This document shows positions 1 through 8,034 of a stretch of DNA of 64,000 nucleotides, piece after piece. The notes under the pieces are model-generated. The model was not told where the DNA came from, ran no database searches, and worked only from the letters and a program-made list of their open reading frames with translations. Both the position numbers and the translations under genes were made by a program. The DNA comes from Laceyella sacchari. Lineage in GTDB: Bacteria; Bacillota; Bacilli; Thermoactinomycetales; Thermoactinomycetaceae. Every line of letters starts with the position of its first letter. Position 1 is the stretch's first letter. The stretch spans positions 1,332,738-1,396,737 of the forward strand of contig NZ_SMDD01000001.1 of assembly GCF_004343255.1 (NCBI RefSeq), written 5' to 3'.

Positions 1-1111
1 TGATGTCCAGATGTAAGCCCGCTCCGCCAAAAACGGCGAACCAAATAGCGCAAAAAGTGGTCGGTACCAGAAGAACGCCGATAATAAACTCCCTTACCGT
101 TCTCCCTTTGGAAACACGGGCGATAAATGTGCCGACAAACGGAGCCCAAGCAATCCACCACGCCCAATAAAAAACGGTCCAATTCTGAACCCAATCATTC
201 GCTTCGGGTTGGAACGGAGCCATGTAAAAGCTCATCGCGGGAAGGTTCTGCAGATACCCGCCGATGGTGCTGATCAGCAAATTCATAAGAAACTTTGTAG
301 GCCCGGCGAATAAAAGGAACAACAGCAACAACAAGGCCAACAAGATATTGAGATTGCTCAAATATTGAATGCCTTTGCTCAAACCTGTAACCGCAGACAA
401 CAAAAACAAACACGTCACCACAACGATGATAATCAGTTGGGTGGTGAAATTATTATCAATGGAAGTAAGATATGAAATCCCCCCACCGATTTGGGCGGCA
501 CCAAAGCCCAATGACGTCGCGACGCCAAACACGGTGGCAAAAACGGCAATCACATCGATCACTTTGCCGATCGGGCCGTTCACCTTTTCTTTCAACAAGG
601 GATAAAAAATGTGACTGATAAGTCCGGGGGTTTTTTTTCGGAAATTAAAGTAAGCCAACGCCAAGGCCAACACACTATAAGTTCCCCAAGGGTGAAGACC
701 CCAATGGAAGAAAGAGTAACGCATAGCCATTCGTGCAGCTTCTGGCGTTTGTCCTTCACCTACAGGCGGTATGTGATAATGGGAAAGCGGTTCAGCCACT
801 CCCCAAAACACAAGCCCGATTCCCATACCGGCGCTAAACAGCATGGCAAACCAGCTGATTCGACTGTACTCAGGCTGATCATCGTCTTTGCCCAGCTTGA
901 TTTTGCCATACGGGCTAAAAACCAAATAGAGGGAAAAAATGAGGAATCCAGTGGCGGAAAAGAGGTAAAACCATCCAAACCGATCTTGGAGAAACGTTTG
1001 GATCATAGAGGTAACACTGGCAAGACTTTTGGGTGCTACCACACCCCATGCAATAAACAGAACAGACAATACGATGGAAATGAAAAACACATTGGCAATT
1101 TTTTTCTTCAT
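1..1111 (-). CDS. BCCT-family betaine/choline/carnitine transporter, C-terminus cut off
   Basis: Reading from an ATG at 1111 on the minus strand gives an open frame that runs off the left edge without a stop (about 370 codons visible; the family is about 500-550). The start is preceded by AAAGGGAG. The protein is a string of hydrophobic helices and contains the GMGIGLVFWGVAEPL block, whose GxGxG helix-break is typical of Na+-coupled BCCT carriers, and the aromatic signature WTVFYWAWWIAWAPFVG that forms the substrate cage, followed by FIARVSKGRTVREF. Family knowledge: these secondary transporters import glycine betaine, choline or similar trimethylammonium osmolytes. The GMGIG form favours sodium symport over the antiport seen in CaiT. 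The exact substrate cannot be told. Confidence 0.93.
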   Translation of the reverse strand, partial: MKKKIANVFFISIVLSVLFIAWGVVAPKSLASVTSMIQTFLQDRFGWFYLFSATGFLIFSLYLVFSPYGKIKLGKDDDQPEYSRISWFAMLFSAGMGIGLVFWGVAEPLSHYHIPPVGEGQTPEAARMAMRYSFFHWGLHPWGTYSVLALALAYFNFRKKTPGLISHIFYPLLKEKVNGPIGKVIDVIAVFATVFGVATSLGFGAAQIGGGISYLTSIDNNFTTQLIIIVVVTCLFLLSAVTGLSKGIQYLSNLNILLALLLLLFLLFAGPTKFLMNLLISTIGGYLQNLPAMSFYMAPFQPEANDWVQNWTVFYWAWWIAWAPFVGTFIARVSKGRTVREFIIGVLLVPTTFCAIWFAVFGGAGLHLDI

Positions 1112-1257
1112 GATTCTCCCTTTCTAAATGGAATAATCTGTCTGCCGAATCCGGCTTACTTAACCAATGTAACACACATTGGACAAGATTGCATGTCCGC
1201 CTGAGCAAAACCCGGGAGCTGACGCCCTCCTAGTCGACTTTAAATAATTGAACTACA

Positions 1258-1293
1258 AGAAAAAGAAAAGCCAACCGTTTACTAACGGATGGC
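1258..1293 (-). terminator. Intrinsic terminator of the methyltransferase gene
   Basis: Stem GCCAACCGTT (1270-1279) pairs with AACGGATGGC (1284-1293) with one mismatch. On the minus strand it is followed by a T-rich tract. It lies just downstream of the methyltransferase stop at 1327. Confidence 0.7.
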
Positions 1294-1326
1294 CGGAAGA
1301 AAACATATTTTTCACTATGCTCCATC

Positions 1327-2133
1327 TCAAGAATCAAATGTTCCCATTACAACTCGAAAGCCTCTAATCCCCGAATAGGGGTAGTTGAGATTCCCGTACT
1401 CATGATAAGCCCATTGTTTCAACTTTTCCACAGAATTCTCCAATGCTTCATCACTTATTCCAAAAGTTGATGATCCGGCTCTTGTCGCAAAGTGCTCAAT
1501 TTTTTGTAAGAACGTTTCGTGCACCGGCCAGGTAGATAAAGTCAGAATCCGACTCTTCCCTCCAATTTCCTCGAGGTACTTAGCAATCTCATGATCATCC
1601 GTTACTCCAAATGGTCGGTTAGGGCGTTCATTTTGTTCAAAAATGAATTTTTCCCATTGTCTCCTTACCTTTACTGTTGGCGGAGCGACCACCCAATATT
1701 CTTCTCCATGCAAAAAAACACCATTCTCCTTCAACACTCGCTTTGCTTCCTGAAGTACACCTTTCCAATTGGAGATATGTCGTAAAACTTTTGTTCCCCA
1801 TACCATATCGAAACGTGAATTTTCAAACGGGAGATGGGTTGCATCCGCTTGAAATACTTCGACCTGGTTTATATGATCTATGTTGGCAATTTTATCTTTG
1901 AATTTGGACAACATATTATTAGAAATGTCGATTCCCGTATACGCGTATCCTTTTTTTATGAAGGGAATTGCCATTCTTCCCGTACCGACACCAACTTCGC
2001 ATATTTTTGCTTCCTTTGAGTCAAGCTGACCCAATGCTTCGATTAATTTGAAAATGTTTTCGTAAACGAATTCTGGATATTGCCGTGTTTCGTCATATAA
2101 GTGCGCGATCGAATCAAAATTGTTTGATTTCAT
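1327..2133 (-). CDS. Class I SAM-dependent methyltransferase
   Basis: About 268 residues. Motif I is ICEVGVGTGRMAIPFIKKG, followed by the acidic GIDIS motif, DATHLPFENSRFDMVW (motif II/IV region) and the LQEAKRVLKENGVFL motif, so this is a UbiE/Methyltransf_11-type Rossmann enzyme that moves a methyl group from S-adenosylmethionine. I place the start at the ATG at 2133 because AAGGAG lies 8 bases before it; a GTG at 2142 is too close to that site. The acceptor substrate is unknown. The gene stands alone between two oppositely purposed neighbours on the same strand, with its own terminator. Confidence 0.85.
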   Translation of the reverse strand: MKSNNFDSIAHLYDETRQYPEFVYENIFKLIEALGQLDSKEAKICEVGVGTGRMAIPFIKKGYAYTGIDISNNMLSKFKDKIANIDHINQVEVFQADATHLPFENSRFDMVWGTKVLRHISNWKGVLQEAKRVLKENGVFLHGEEYWVVAPPTVKVRRQWEKFIFEQNERPNRPFGVTDDHEIAKYLEEIGGKSRILTLSTWPVHETFLQKIEHFATRAGSSTFGISDEALENSVEKLKQWAYHEYGNLNYPYSGIRGFRVVMGTFDS

Positions 2134-2296
2134 TCCAATCACTCCTTTTCGCTATTTTGGGTTTATTAATAAACAGTGTTGAAGTCCAGCGTTCATCTGC
2201 ATAATAATTTAATGCATCTTCCTCCAACTCCACATTCCCCCAGGCATTCCCTACCGTATCAGCGGTCACCGCAACATAATGTTTAAGCAGATCCAA
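2114..2296 (-). CDS. Small hypothetical ORF or gene remnant
   Basis: About 60 codons starting at TTG, overlapping the start of the methyltransferase gene by 20 bases. The residues look protein-like (NVELEEDALNYYADERWTST), but no good ribosome site precedes the TTG and an in-frame stop lies just upstream. It may be the tail of a decayed gene. No function recognised. Confidence 0.25.
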   Translation of the reverse strand: MDLLKHYVAVTADTVGNAWGNVELEEDALNYYADERWTSTLFINKPKIAKRSDWNEIKQF

Positions 2297-2417
2297 GGAA
2301 AATTTTTTGTATAAAATTTAATTCCACTTCTTCTTATAAAATTCCTACTAAATCATTTAGTTCACACAAATAATAAAAATCTAAGTTTTCTAAATAAAAA
2401 ATAGTTATTATACATAT

Positions 2418-2446
2418 CATGCACGACCTGTTTCAGATCGTGCATG
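2418..2446. repeat. Perfect 9-bp inverted repeat (hairpin)
   Basis: CATGCACGA (2418-2426) and TCGTGCATG (2438-2446) flank an 11-base loop just after the OmpA-domain gene. There is no immediate T-run on either strand, so it is a weak terminator candidate. Confidence 0.5.
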
Positions 2447-2451
2447 GAATA

Positions 2452-3120
2452 TCAGACACCGGGAACCACAATTACTTCTACCCGGCGATTTTTCTGCATG
2501 TTTTCAGGAGAATCGTTAGCCACAAGCGGTTTCGTTTCTCCCCACCCTTTCGTTGACAGCAGTGCTTCGTTTACGCTGAACTTTTCTACCAACGCCTTTT
2601 TCACTGCGTCAGCCCGCTCTTGCGACAATTGCAGATTATGCTCATGGGTACCCCGATGATCGGTATGCCCATGAATCTGGAAGGAAGCATTTTCCGTTTT
2701 GGAAAGGGATTTGGCGATTTGAGCCAGCGCCGGATAAGCCTCTTTGCGCAAGACGGCCGAGTCGGTATCAAACAAGATGTGGTCTGGCAGTTCAATCACC
2801 ACATGCTTGTCGGTCGTTTTGATCTCCATGTCAGGATGGATCATTTCCGGCGGTACATATTTGAAATTGGACGGTGCCATCTTAGGTGGCGTATAGGGTG
2901 GGGCTGGTATGTACATTTTCGGCGGTTGGTATAAATCTTCGGCAGGCGCCACCTTGTATAAATCATCCGGATCAGGTGCTGCATAAGGTGCTTCTGACTG
3001 ATTGGACGAGGAGTTTTCTTCTTTCTGGGCTTGTTGATCGGCCATCGTCTTGCTATTCGTACAGGCGGCTGCAGACAGCGCCACAGAACCGGCCATCACA
3101 ACAGATAAAACCCTTCTCAT
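2452..3120 (-). CDS. OmpA-domain lipoprotein
   Basis: About 222 residues. The N-terminus is a lipoprotein signal (MRRVLSVVMAGSVALSAAAC, Cys at the lipobox). Next comes a charged stretch and a Pro/Tyr-rich linker (about residues 45-90), then a C-terminal OmpA/MotB domain (about 105-220) with FDTDSAVLRKEAYPAL, the peptidoglycan-binding HGHTDHRGTHEHNLQLSQERA block and NRRVEV. The start at 3120 has GGAGG 8 bases upstream; an ATG-less extension to 3135 is unlikely. In this family the domain binds diaminopimelate-type peptidoglycan. In a Gram-positive the protein would be tethered to the outer face of the cell membrane and contact the wall. Its partner is unknown. Confidence 0.85.
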   Translation of the reverse strand: MRRVLSVVMAGSVALSAAACTNSKTMADQQAQKEENSSSNQSEAPYAAPDPDDLYKVAPAEDLYQPPKMYIPAPPYTPPKMAPSNFKYVPPEMIHPDMEIKTTDKHVVIELPDHILFDTDSAVLRKEAYPALAQIAKSLSKTENASFQIHGHTDHRGTHEHNLQLSQERADAVKKALVEKFSVNEALLSTKGWGETKPLVANDSPENMQKNRRVEVIVVPGV

Positions 3121-3229
3121 GTGATCCACCTCCAATCAAATACTACAATATAGTCCTATCTCTTTCAATTCTGGCAGAAGGTGCAGGGATTCTCCCATCC
3201 GTTCGCAACAGCCAATCACAGCGGACAGT

Positions 3230-3754
3230 CTATTCATTATAATCAAGTGTAAACACCACAATGGCATCATTTTCATGATCAATGTAACAAATCGACCGAT
3301 ATGAACCCATATTTAACTGAAGATTTCCTTCCAATCCAAACAAGCGTCGCATCTCCACCCGCGGTGGGAAGCACTGGAGCTCTGCCATCGTTTCCATGAT
3401 GGTTCGCTGTTCCGAAGGAGATTGCTCCTGCAAAAAAGGGACAATTGCGGCGCTGATCATCACGTGGCAGTCGATCGGCCCATTCCAATTTGCTGGAACA
3501 GCCAATTCATTTTGCAACTCGCTTAGCGTCAATTGTTCCGACAAGCCGCTCATTTGTTCCATTTCCCTTTCAGAAATGGAACGATCCACCGCTTCCTTCT
3601 TTTCAATCTCGGCATAAAATCGCCTTTTCTGAGATTGAGACGCATCCTGACTCGCTGTTTGCACCAAATTCAAAAGGAAAGCATGCGCCGCTTTCCACTC
3701 CCGCGGATCAAGTCGGTCAATGAGATCATATAAGTCTTGTTTTGAAACATCCAT
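3230..3754 (-). CDS. Uncharacterised protein; N-terminal antitoxin-like helices plus C-terminal RelE-like region
   Basis: 174 residues, ATG at 3754 preceded by GGAGG. The first 35 residues (DLYDLIDRLDPREWKAAHAF) resemble the short helical stretch of DUF2281-type antitoxins. A charged linker follows. The last 80 residues (ISAAIVPFLQEQSPSEQRTI, then MRRLFGLEGNLQLNMGSYRS and ICYIDHENDAIVVFTLDY) follow the order of a RelE/ParE toxin: strand, two helices, a 'LxGxxxxxxGSYRxxYxxD' core and final strands. The fold reading is my inference from pattern, not a database match. If right, toxin and antitoxin would be one chain. Alternatively it is an ordinary stress protein. It stands alone between a lipoprotein gene and a sigma-54 activator gene. 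Confidence 0.5.
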   Translation of the reverse strand: MDVSKQDLYDLIDRLDPREWKAAHAFLLNLVQTASQDASQSQKRRFYAEIEKKEAVDRSISEREMEQMSGLSEQLTLSELQNELAVPANWNGPIDCHVMISAAIVPFLQEQSPSEQRTIMETMAELQCFPPRVEMRRLFGLEGNLQLNMGSYRSICYIDHENDAIVVFTLDYNE

Positions 3755-3859
3755 GGCGACCCCTCCACTGAATAGACATCAGGTGCATTGTACGCTCAAT
3801 CATCCCACAGACGCAAATTTTTTCTTGTGCAGATACAATGATTGCACCCTTGATCCACT

Positions 3860-5410
3860 TCAGCTTTGACCATACTTTCTCATCTTTCTCAACAGCGCGG
3901 TGTGGCTGATCCCCAAATCGCGAGCGGCTTGGCGGACGCTCTTGCATCGCTTGAGCGCCTCAGCCACGATTTCCCTTTCATAGGCTTCCATCCGTTCCTT
4001 TAGCCCAACGGCATTTGTCGTCCCCTTGCTAGTTGGTTTATTTTCAATATGAACCTTTTTTAGCTCCTTTTCCTCTTCAAGGTAGAGATAAACACTTCGC
4101 TCGATCACATTACGCAATTCGCGGACATTGCCAGGCCAATCATGGGTCAGCAGCATATGCATAGCTTGGGAAGACAAAGGCAACGGCGGGCGGCCGGCCA
4201 ATCGGCGGAATTTTCCCGCAAAATGGGACGCCAAAAGCGGTATGTCGCTTTTTCGTTCCCGCAAGGGGGGAAGCTGGATCGGTATCACATGCAAGCGGTA
4301 ATACAAATCACCCCGAAACCGACCTTGCGCCACCATCGCTGACAAATCCCGGTTGGTTGCTGCGATGATACGGAGATTAATCGGGATACGCTTATCGCCG
4401 CCAACCCGCCGCACCGCCCGTTCTTCCACCGCATGTAACAATTTTGCCTGCAAATGGAGAGGCAATTCGGCCACTTCATCCAAAAACAGGGTTCCCCCTT
4501 GGGCCATTTCAAACAATCCCTTTTTTCCGCCTTTGGCCGCACCGGTAAAAGCACCCGCTTCATAACCGAACAATTCGCTTTCCAATAGCGCCTCGGGAAT
4601 AGCCGCGCAATTGACAGGGACAAAAGGCCCGTCAGCATGCAAACTCTCGTAATGAATGGCCCGCGCAAACAACTCTTTGCCCGTCCCGCTCTCCCCGTAC
4701 AAGAAAATGGTTGCGTCGCACCGGGCCACGCGTTTGGCGAGGGCGATGCAACGAGCCATTTCTTCACTACGATGCACAATGTCCGCAAATTGAACCATCC
4801 CTGTACTCTTGACTGATTGAATCAAATCGCTGATCTGTTTCATGTCCCTGATCACAATCACGATCCCCTGGTTGCAGTTGGCCGTTACCGAGCGGATCGG
4901 GTAGTAGCTGGCCACCATTTGCACCGTTTCCCCAGTCTTCCTTTGAATCGTCACTGTCTTGTTCAATACCTCGATCCCGCTTTCCAAACACTGCCTGCAA
5001 TCAACAATATGCCTTCCCCACACATCTGCGAGTGGTCTCCCTTTCAACTGATCCCATGGAATCGGCAACATACCGTGTGCCGCCCGATTGACAGCTTGAA
5101 CGCGCAACGTTTGATCCAACAGGATCATCCCTTCAGAAACTGTTCCCAAGATCGTGTTCATCTGATCTTCCCTGCCTTCTGAAGGCAAGAAAGGAATCAC
5201 GTCGATGCGCCGCACACCGGAGATCTCCCCTATGGAAGAAATGAGCTGACTGTGCAACCTCTGCTCTAACGATTTGATTTTGATATAGATGTAATGCGGC
5301 TTCACTTCCATTCGAATGATACTGATATTAGAACAAAGAAAACAACCGATTACATCATGAGTGATTCCGACCCGGTTCTCCGTCTCGATCTCAAACGTCG
5401 TCGTTTCCAT
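3860..5410 (-). CDS. Sigma-54-dependent activator with ACT and PAS sensor domains (TyrR-like)
   Basis: About 516 residues. Domains in order: ACT amino-acid-binding domain (about 5-75, ENRVGITHDVIGCF), PAS domain (about 85-195), AAA+ sigma-54 interaction domain (about 210-445; Walker A GESGTGKE near 242, GAFTGA near 289, Walker B LFLDE near 311), and a Fis-type helix-turn-helix at the C-terminus (ARDLGISHTALLRKMRKYG). GAFTGA contacts sigma-54, so it is a true activator, unlike GAFTGA-less TyrR of E. coli. The start ATG at 5410 sits 8 bases after AAGGG. The gene lies 56 bases downstream of methionine gamma-lyase, which has a -24/-12 promoter, so it probably senses an amino acid or keto acid and turns that gene on. 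Confidence 0.92.
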   Translation of the reverse strand: METTTFEIETENRVGITHDVIGCFLCSNISIIRMEVKPHYIYIKIKSLEQRLHSQLISSIGEISGVRRIDVIPFLPSEGREDQMNTILGTVSEGMILLDQTLRVQAVNRAAHGMLPIPWDQLKGRPLADVWGRHIVDCRQCLESGIEVLNKTVTIQRKTGETVQMVASYYPIRSVTANCNQGIVIVIRDMKQISDLIQSVKSTGMVQFADIVHRSEEMARCIALAKRVARCDATIFLYGESGTGKELFARAIHYESLHADGPFVPVNCAAIPEALLESELFGYEAGAFTGAAKGGKKGLFEMAQGGTLFLDEVAELPLHLQAKLLHAVEERAVRRVGGDKRIPINLRIIAATNRDLSAMVAQGRFRGDLYYRLHVIPIQLPPLRERKSDIPLLASHFAGKFRRLAGRPPLPLSSQAMHMLLTHDWPGNVRELRNVIERSVYLYLEEEKELKKVHIENKPTSKGTTNAVGLKERMEAYEREIVAEALKRCKSVRQAARDLGISHTALLRKMRKYGQS

Positions 5411-5466
5411 GTCAGCCACCCTTTTTCGGTGTTTTCTTTTATCTTAACAGAGTCTCTGTGTCCATA

Positions 5467-6663
5467 TCACACAAATGAAAGCGCATTCTCAAGATCGCAG
5501 ATGATATCCTGCACCTCCTCAATACCGACTGACAATCGAATGAGACCATCTGTGATCCCCATGTTAAGACGCTCTTCCCGTGGGACAATGGCGTGCGTCA
5601 TCGAAGCTGGATGTTGGATCAGTGAGTCAACATCCCCTAAACTAACTGCCAATCGACACAGCGACACATGATTAAGCATCCGCGTCGCAGCTTCATGCCC
5701 GCCCTTTAATTCAAAACTGACCACTCCACCAAAGCCGTCCATCTGCTTTTGGGCCAACGCATGCTGGGGAAATTCAGGCAATCCGGGATAGTGAACACGC
5801 TCCACTTGAGGGTGCGACACTAAAAACTGCGCCACCGCCTGTGCATTTTTCGTGTGTGCTTCCATTCTCACCGCCAGCGTCTTTAATCCACGAAGGAGCA
5901 AAAATGCATCCATCGGCCCGAGAACGCCGCCAAAATCTTTTTGTGTGGTCTTTTGCACCTCCTCCAGCAACGACCGCGGACCTGCGACCAATCCAGCGAT
6001 CACATCCCCATGCCCGCCGATATATTTGGTCGCACTATGGATAACCAGATCACAATCCCATTCGATCGGCCTTTGCAAATATGGGGACATAAAGGTGTTG
6101 TCCACAATAGTAGTAACACCTAACTCCTTGCCCACTCGCCCGACCATCTCCAGATCAATCAACTCCATGGTAGGATTGACAGGCGTTTCTACGTATATCA
6201 GCTTGGTGTTCGGCTTAATCGCTTGACGCAACATTTCTTCATCGCTCATGGTGGAAAGGGAATGCTCAACGCCAAACCGGTTTTTCAACCAATTCAACAA
6301 GCTGAATGTACATCCATACATCCCTTTGGAGCACAAGATATGATCACCTGTTTTCACCAAAGCCATCAACACCGCTGATACCGCCGCCATACCCGAAGAA
6401 AACGCCAAGGCCATCTCCGCCTTTTCCAAGGATGCGATCTTCTCTTCCAAAGCGGTTACCGTCGGATTCCCCAACCGGGAGTAAATGTATCCCGACGCTT
6501 CACCAGCAAAGCGTTCCGCCCCCTCCTCCGCTGTGGGAAACACAAAGGTTGATGTTTGATAGATCGGTGGAACGAGCGGCCCTCCGGCGAATCTTTCATG
6601 GGCGGTATCATGGATTGCTTTGGTAGCAAACCCGAATTCTCTTTTTTGTTGTGAATGGCTCAT
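5467..6663 (-). CDS. mdeA: Methionine gamma-lyase (PLP-dependent)
   Basis: 398 residues, the usual length for the Cys/Met-metabolism PLP family. The PLP lysine is in SATKYIGGHGDVIAG (Lys about 213). The tetramer-phosphate contact YSRLGNPT is present. MYGCTF places a cysteine (about 118) at the position that marks methionine gamma-lyases rather than cystathionine enzymes, which favours MGL. The reaction splits L-methionine to methanethiol, ammonia and 2-oxobutyrate in the cytosol. It is probably transcribed by sigma-54 RNA polymerase from the site at 6702-6718 and co-transcribed with its presumed activator. A cystathionine gamma-lyase role is the main alternative. Confidence 0.88.
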   Translation of the reverse strand: MSHSQQKREFGFATKAIHDTAHERFAGGPLVPPIYQTSTFVFPTAEEGAERFAGEASGYIYSRLGNPTVTALEEKIASLEKAEMALAFSSGMAAVSAVLMALVKTGDHILCSKGMYGCTFSLLNWLKNRFGVEHSLSTMSDEEMLRQAIKPNTKLIYVETPVNPTMELIDLEMVGRVGKELGVTTIVDNTFMSPYLQRPIEWDCDLVIHSATKYIGGHGDVIAGLVAGPRSLLEEVQKTTQKDFGGVLGPMDAFLLLRGLKTLAVRMEAHTKNAQAVAQFLVSHPQVERVHYPGLPEFPQHALAQKQMDGFGGVVSFELKGGHEAATRMLNHVSLCRLAVSLGDVDSLIQHPASMTHAIVPREERLNMGITDGLIRLSVGIEEVQDIICDLENALSFV

Positions 6664-6701
6664 TTCCCTATCCCCTTTCTGCTGTCTTTACCATCAGAAC
6701 A

Positions 6702-6718
6702 TGCAAAAGGGGTGCCAA
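6702..6718 (-). promoter_or_regulatory. Sigma-54 (-24/-12) promoter of methionine gamma-lyase
   Basis: The minus strand reads TTGGCACCCCTTTTGCA, with the invariant GG and GC elements separated by exactly 10 bases. It ends about 40 bases before the ATG at 6663. This matches the sigma-54 consensus TGGCACNNNNNTTGC closely, and the sigma-54 activator gene is next door. Confidence 0.88.
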
Positions 6719-7275
6719 CCAAAAACACTCTTTATCTCGCCGTTTATGAACATGCATTGGAAATCATTCGAACCGTGTTGGCATCATATGTTTCCACCAT
6801 CATTGCCCATTTTGAACCGAATTTATAACTTTTGTAACAATTTCGCATTTATACGTCATACTTTCTACAACTTTTTTATGTACAATAATTAAGTTCACCG
6901 AATGGGCTGGGGAACATGCCTCTACAGTCATAACTTCAACCCATTCGGCAACATCGACCTATCTTTTCCCAATTCTTGAAGAGATACCTCATGGCTTGGG
7001 GTATCTCATTCCCCCGTTTTCCTCAATGCTTTCTTGGCAATACATTGGCGGGATATCCCTCCCGCTCATGTAGCCCCCCAGCATTGATTCCCATTCCCTT
7101 GCATCATTCTGTCAGCAACGTACCCCGTTTCTCTCCGACCCTCACCCTGTGTTCCCAGGGGGACAATTTTGATGGCCCAGAGAGAAACCGTTCCCATCTT
7201 TCTCCTTCCGCCGACTTGCACTCCCTGGGCGTACAATGAGAGGTAAATAAACGTATCCCCTTCTTTGACATAACT
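6719..7275. other. Long non-coding stretch upstream of mdeA with inverted repeats
   Basis: No convincing gene. It holds TTGTAACAA (6832-6840, palindromic about one centre base and roughly 115 bases upstream of the -24/-12 site, a possible activator site), a 9-bp inverted repeat CCGAATGGG/CCCATTCGG (6898-6906 and 6940-6948), and an 8-bp stem GAGATACC/GGTATCTC (6981-6988 and 7000-7007). From about 7020 to 7260 the minus strand is unusually G-rich, with many GGG runs, and could be a structured RNA or an old mobile-intron remnant. I could not match it to a known riboswitch, tmRNA, SRP or RNase P RNA. Confidence 0.4.
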
Positions 7276-7316
7276 AAAAGCCCTTTCCCCTCTCAAAGGT
7301 AGGTGAAAGAGCTTTT
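7276..7316 (-). terminator. Terminator of the small lipoprotein gene
   Basis: AAAAGCCCTTTC (7276-7287) pairs with GAAAGAGCTTTT (7305-7316), one bulge. The U-rich side is formed by the stem end on the minus strand. It lies about 35 bases after the stop of the gene at 7350. Confidence 0.6.
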
Positions 7317-7349
7317 GTTTATACAAAGTAAGTGTGATACACGGCCTGT

Positions 7350-7793
7350 TCACTGTTGCAAACCCTCGATTTGCTGCGCCAGCTTGGACAGTTCTTGGAC
7401 TGTTTTCATCAGTTCTGAGTTTTCAAAAGTGGTCGGATCAATTTTGGCATCTTTCAACGTCGTCATATACATCTCAATCGCTGCATTCAATTGTTCATTG
7501 TAGCTGACGATTTGTTGATGAATATCTTGCGCGATCTCTGGAGGGGTCAATTTGTTAAAAGACTCCATGCTCTGTTGCAAGGCTTGTAGTTTGTTTTCCA
7601 ATTCCTTACGGACATTTTCATCCGTGACAGCCTGCTCAACCAATGTTTGAGCTTCATTCGCAAAATCACTCACCAAGGTGATGTAGTCAGCCGCTTGTTT
7701 GGCGTAATTGATGGAATTGCTTACTTCTTCGACAGCAGCACAACCACTTAACAACACGGCTACCATAACCAACAAAATCCAAGCTTTTTTCAT
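7350..7793 (-). CDS. DUF6376-like small lipoprotein
   Basis: 147 residues, ATG at 7793 after AAAGGG. The N-terminal signal ends in the lipobox LLSGC (Cys about 18). The mature part is almost entirely helical and rich in Gln/Glu/Ala (AKQAADYITLVSDFANEAQT, LENKLQALQQSMESF), typical of the short Bacillales lipoproteins grouped as DUF6376. It should be anchored on the outer face of the membrane. Function unknown; it stands alone with its own terminator. Confidence 0.7.
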   Translation of the reverse strand: MKKAWILLVMVAVLLSGCAAVEEVSNSINYAKQAADYITLVSDFANEAQTLVEQAVTDENVRKELENKLQALQQSMESFNKLTPPEIAQDIHQQIVSYNEQLNAAIEMYMTTLKDAKIDPTTFENSELMKTVQELSKLAQQIEGLQQ

Positions 7794-8034
7794 GTCATAA
7801 TCCCTTTCTTTTGCAATATTGAATAAATGATTTCCGTTCGTGTTTCAACACTTGCCTGCTTCAAGTTGCAAACGAAAGGACCATTCTGCCCCAGGGCGGG
7901 CGAGATCGTCCGTCATCACCTCCTTCTTACCCGCAGACGTGTCTTCTGAAACAGACAAGGCAGAAAAATATTTTCCATTAAAAATGAGTTATGGTATAAA
8001 CAAGGGACCGTTTGAAACAGGGGGGAATGCACAC

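Noticed and set aside
611-1204. Plus-strand open frame of 197 codons at the left end
   Set aside because: It is the antisense shadow of the BCCT transporter; low-complexity His/Lys-rich translation and no ribosome site.
7020-7260. Group II intron 5' end (short GTGCAAGT-like string on the minus strand)
   Set aside because: No domain V sequence and no reverse transcriptase gene or fragment could be found; kept only as a low-level note.
7066-7353. 95-codon minus-strand frame overlapping the lipoprotein gene end
   Set aside because: It runs through a terminator hairpin and a G-rich non-coding block; composition is not protein-like.
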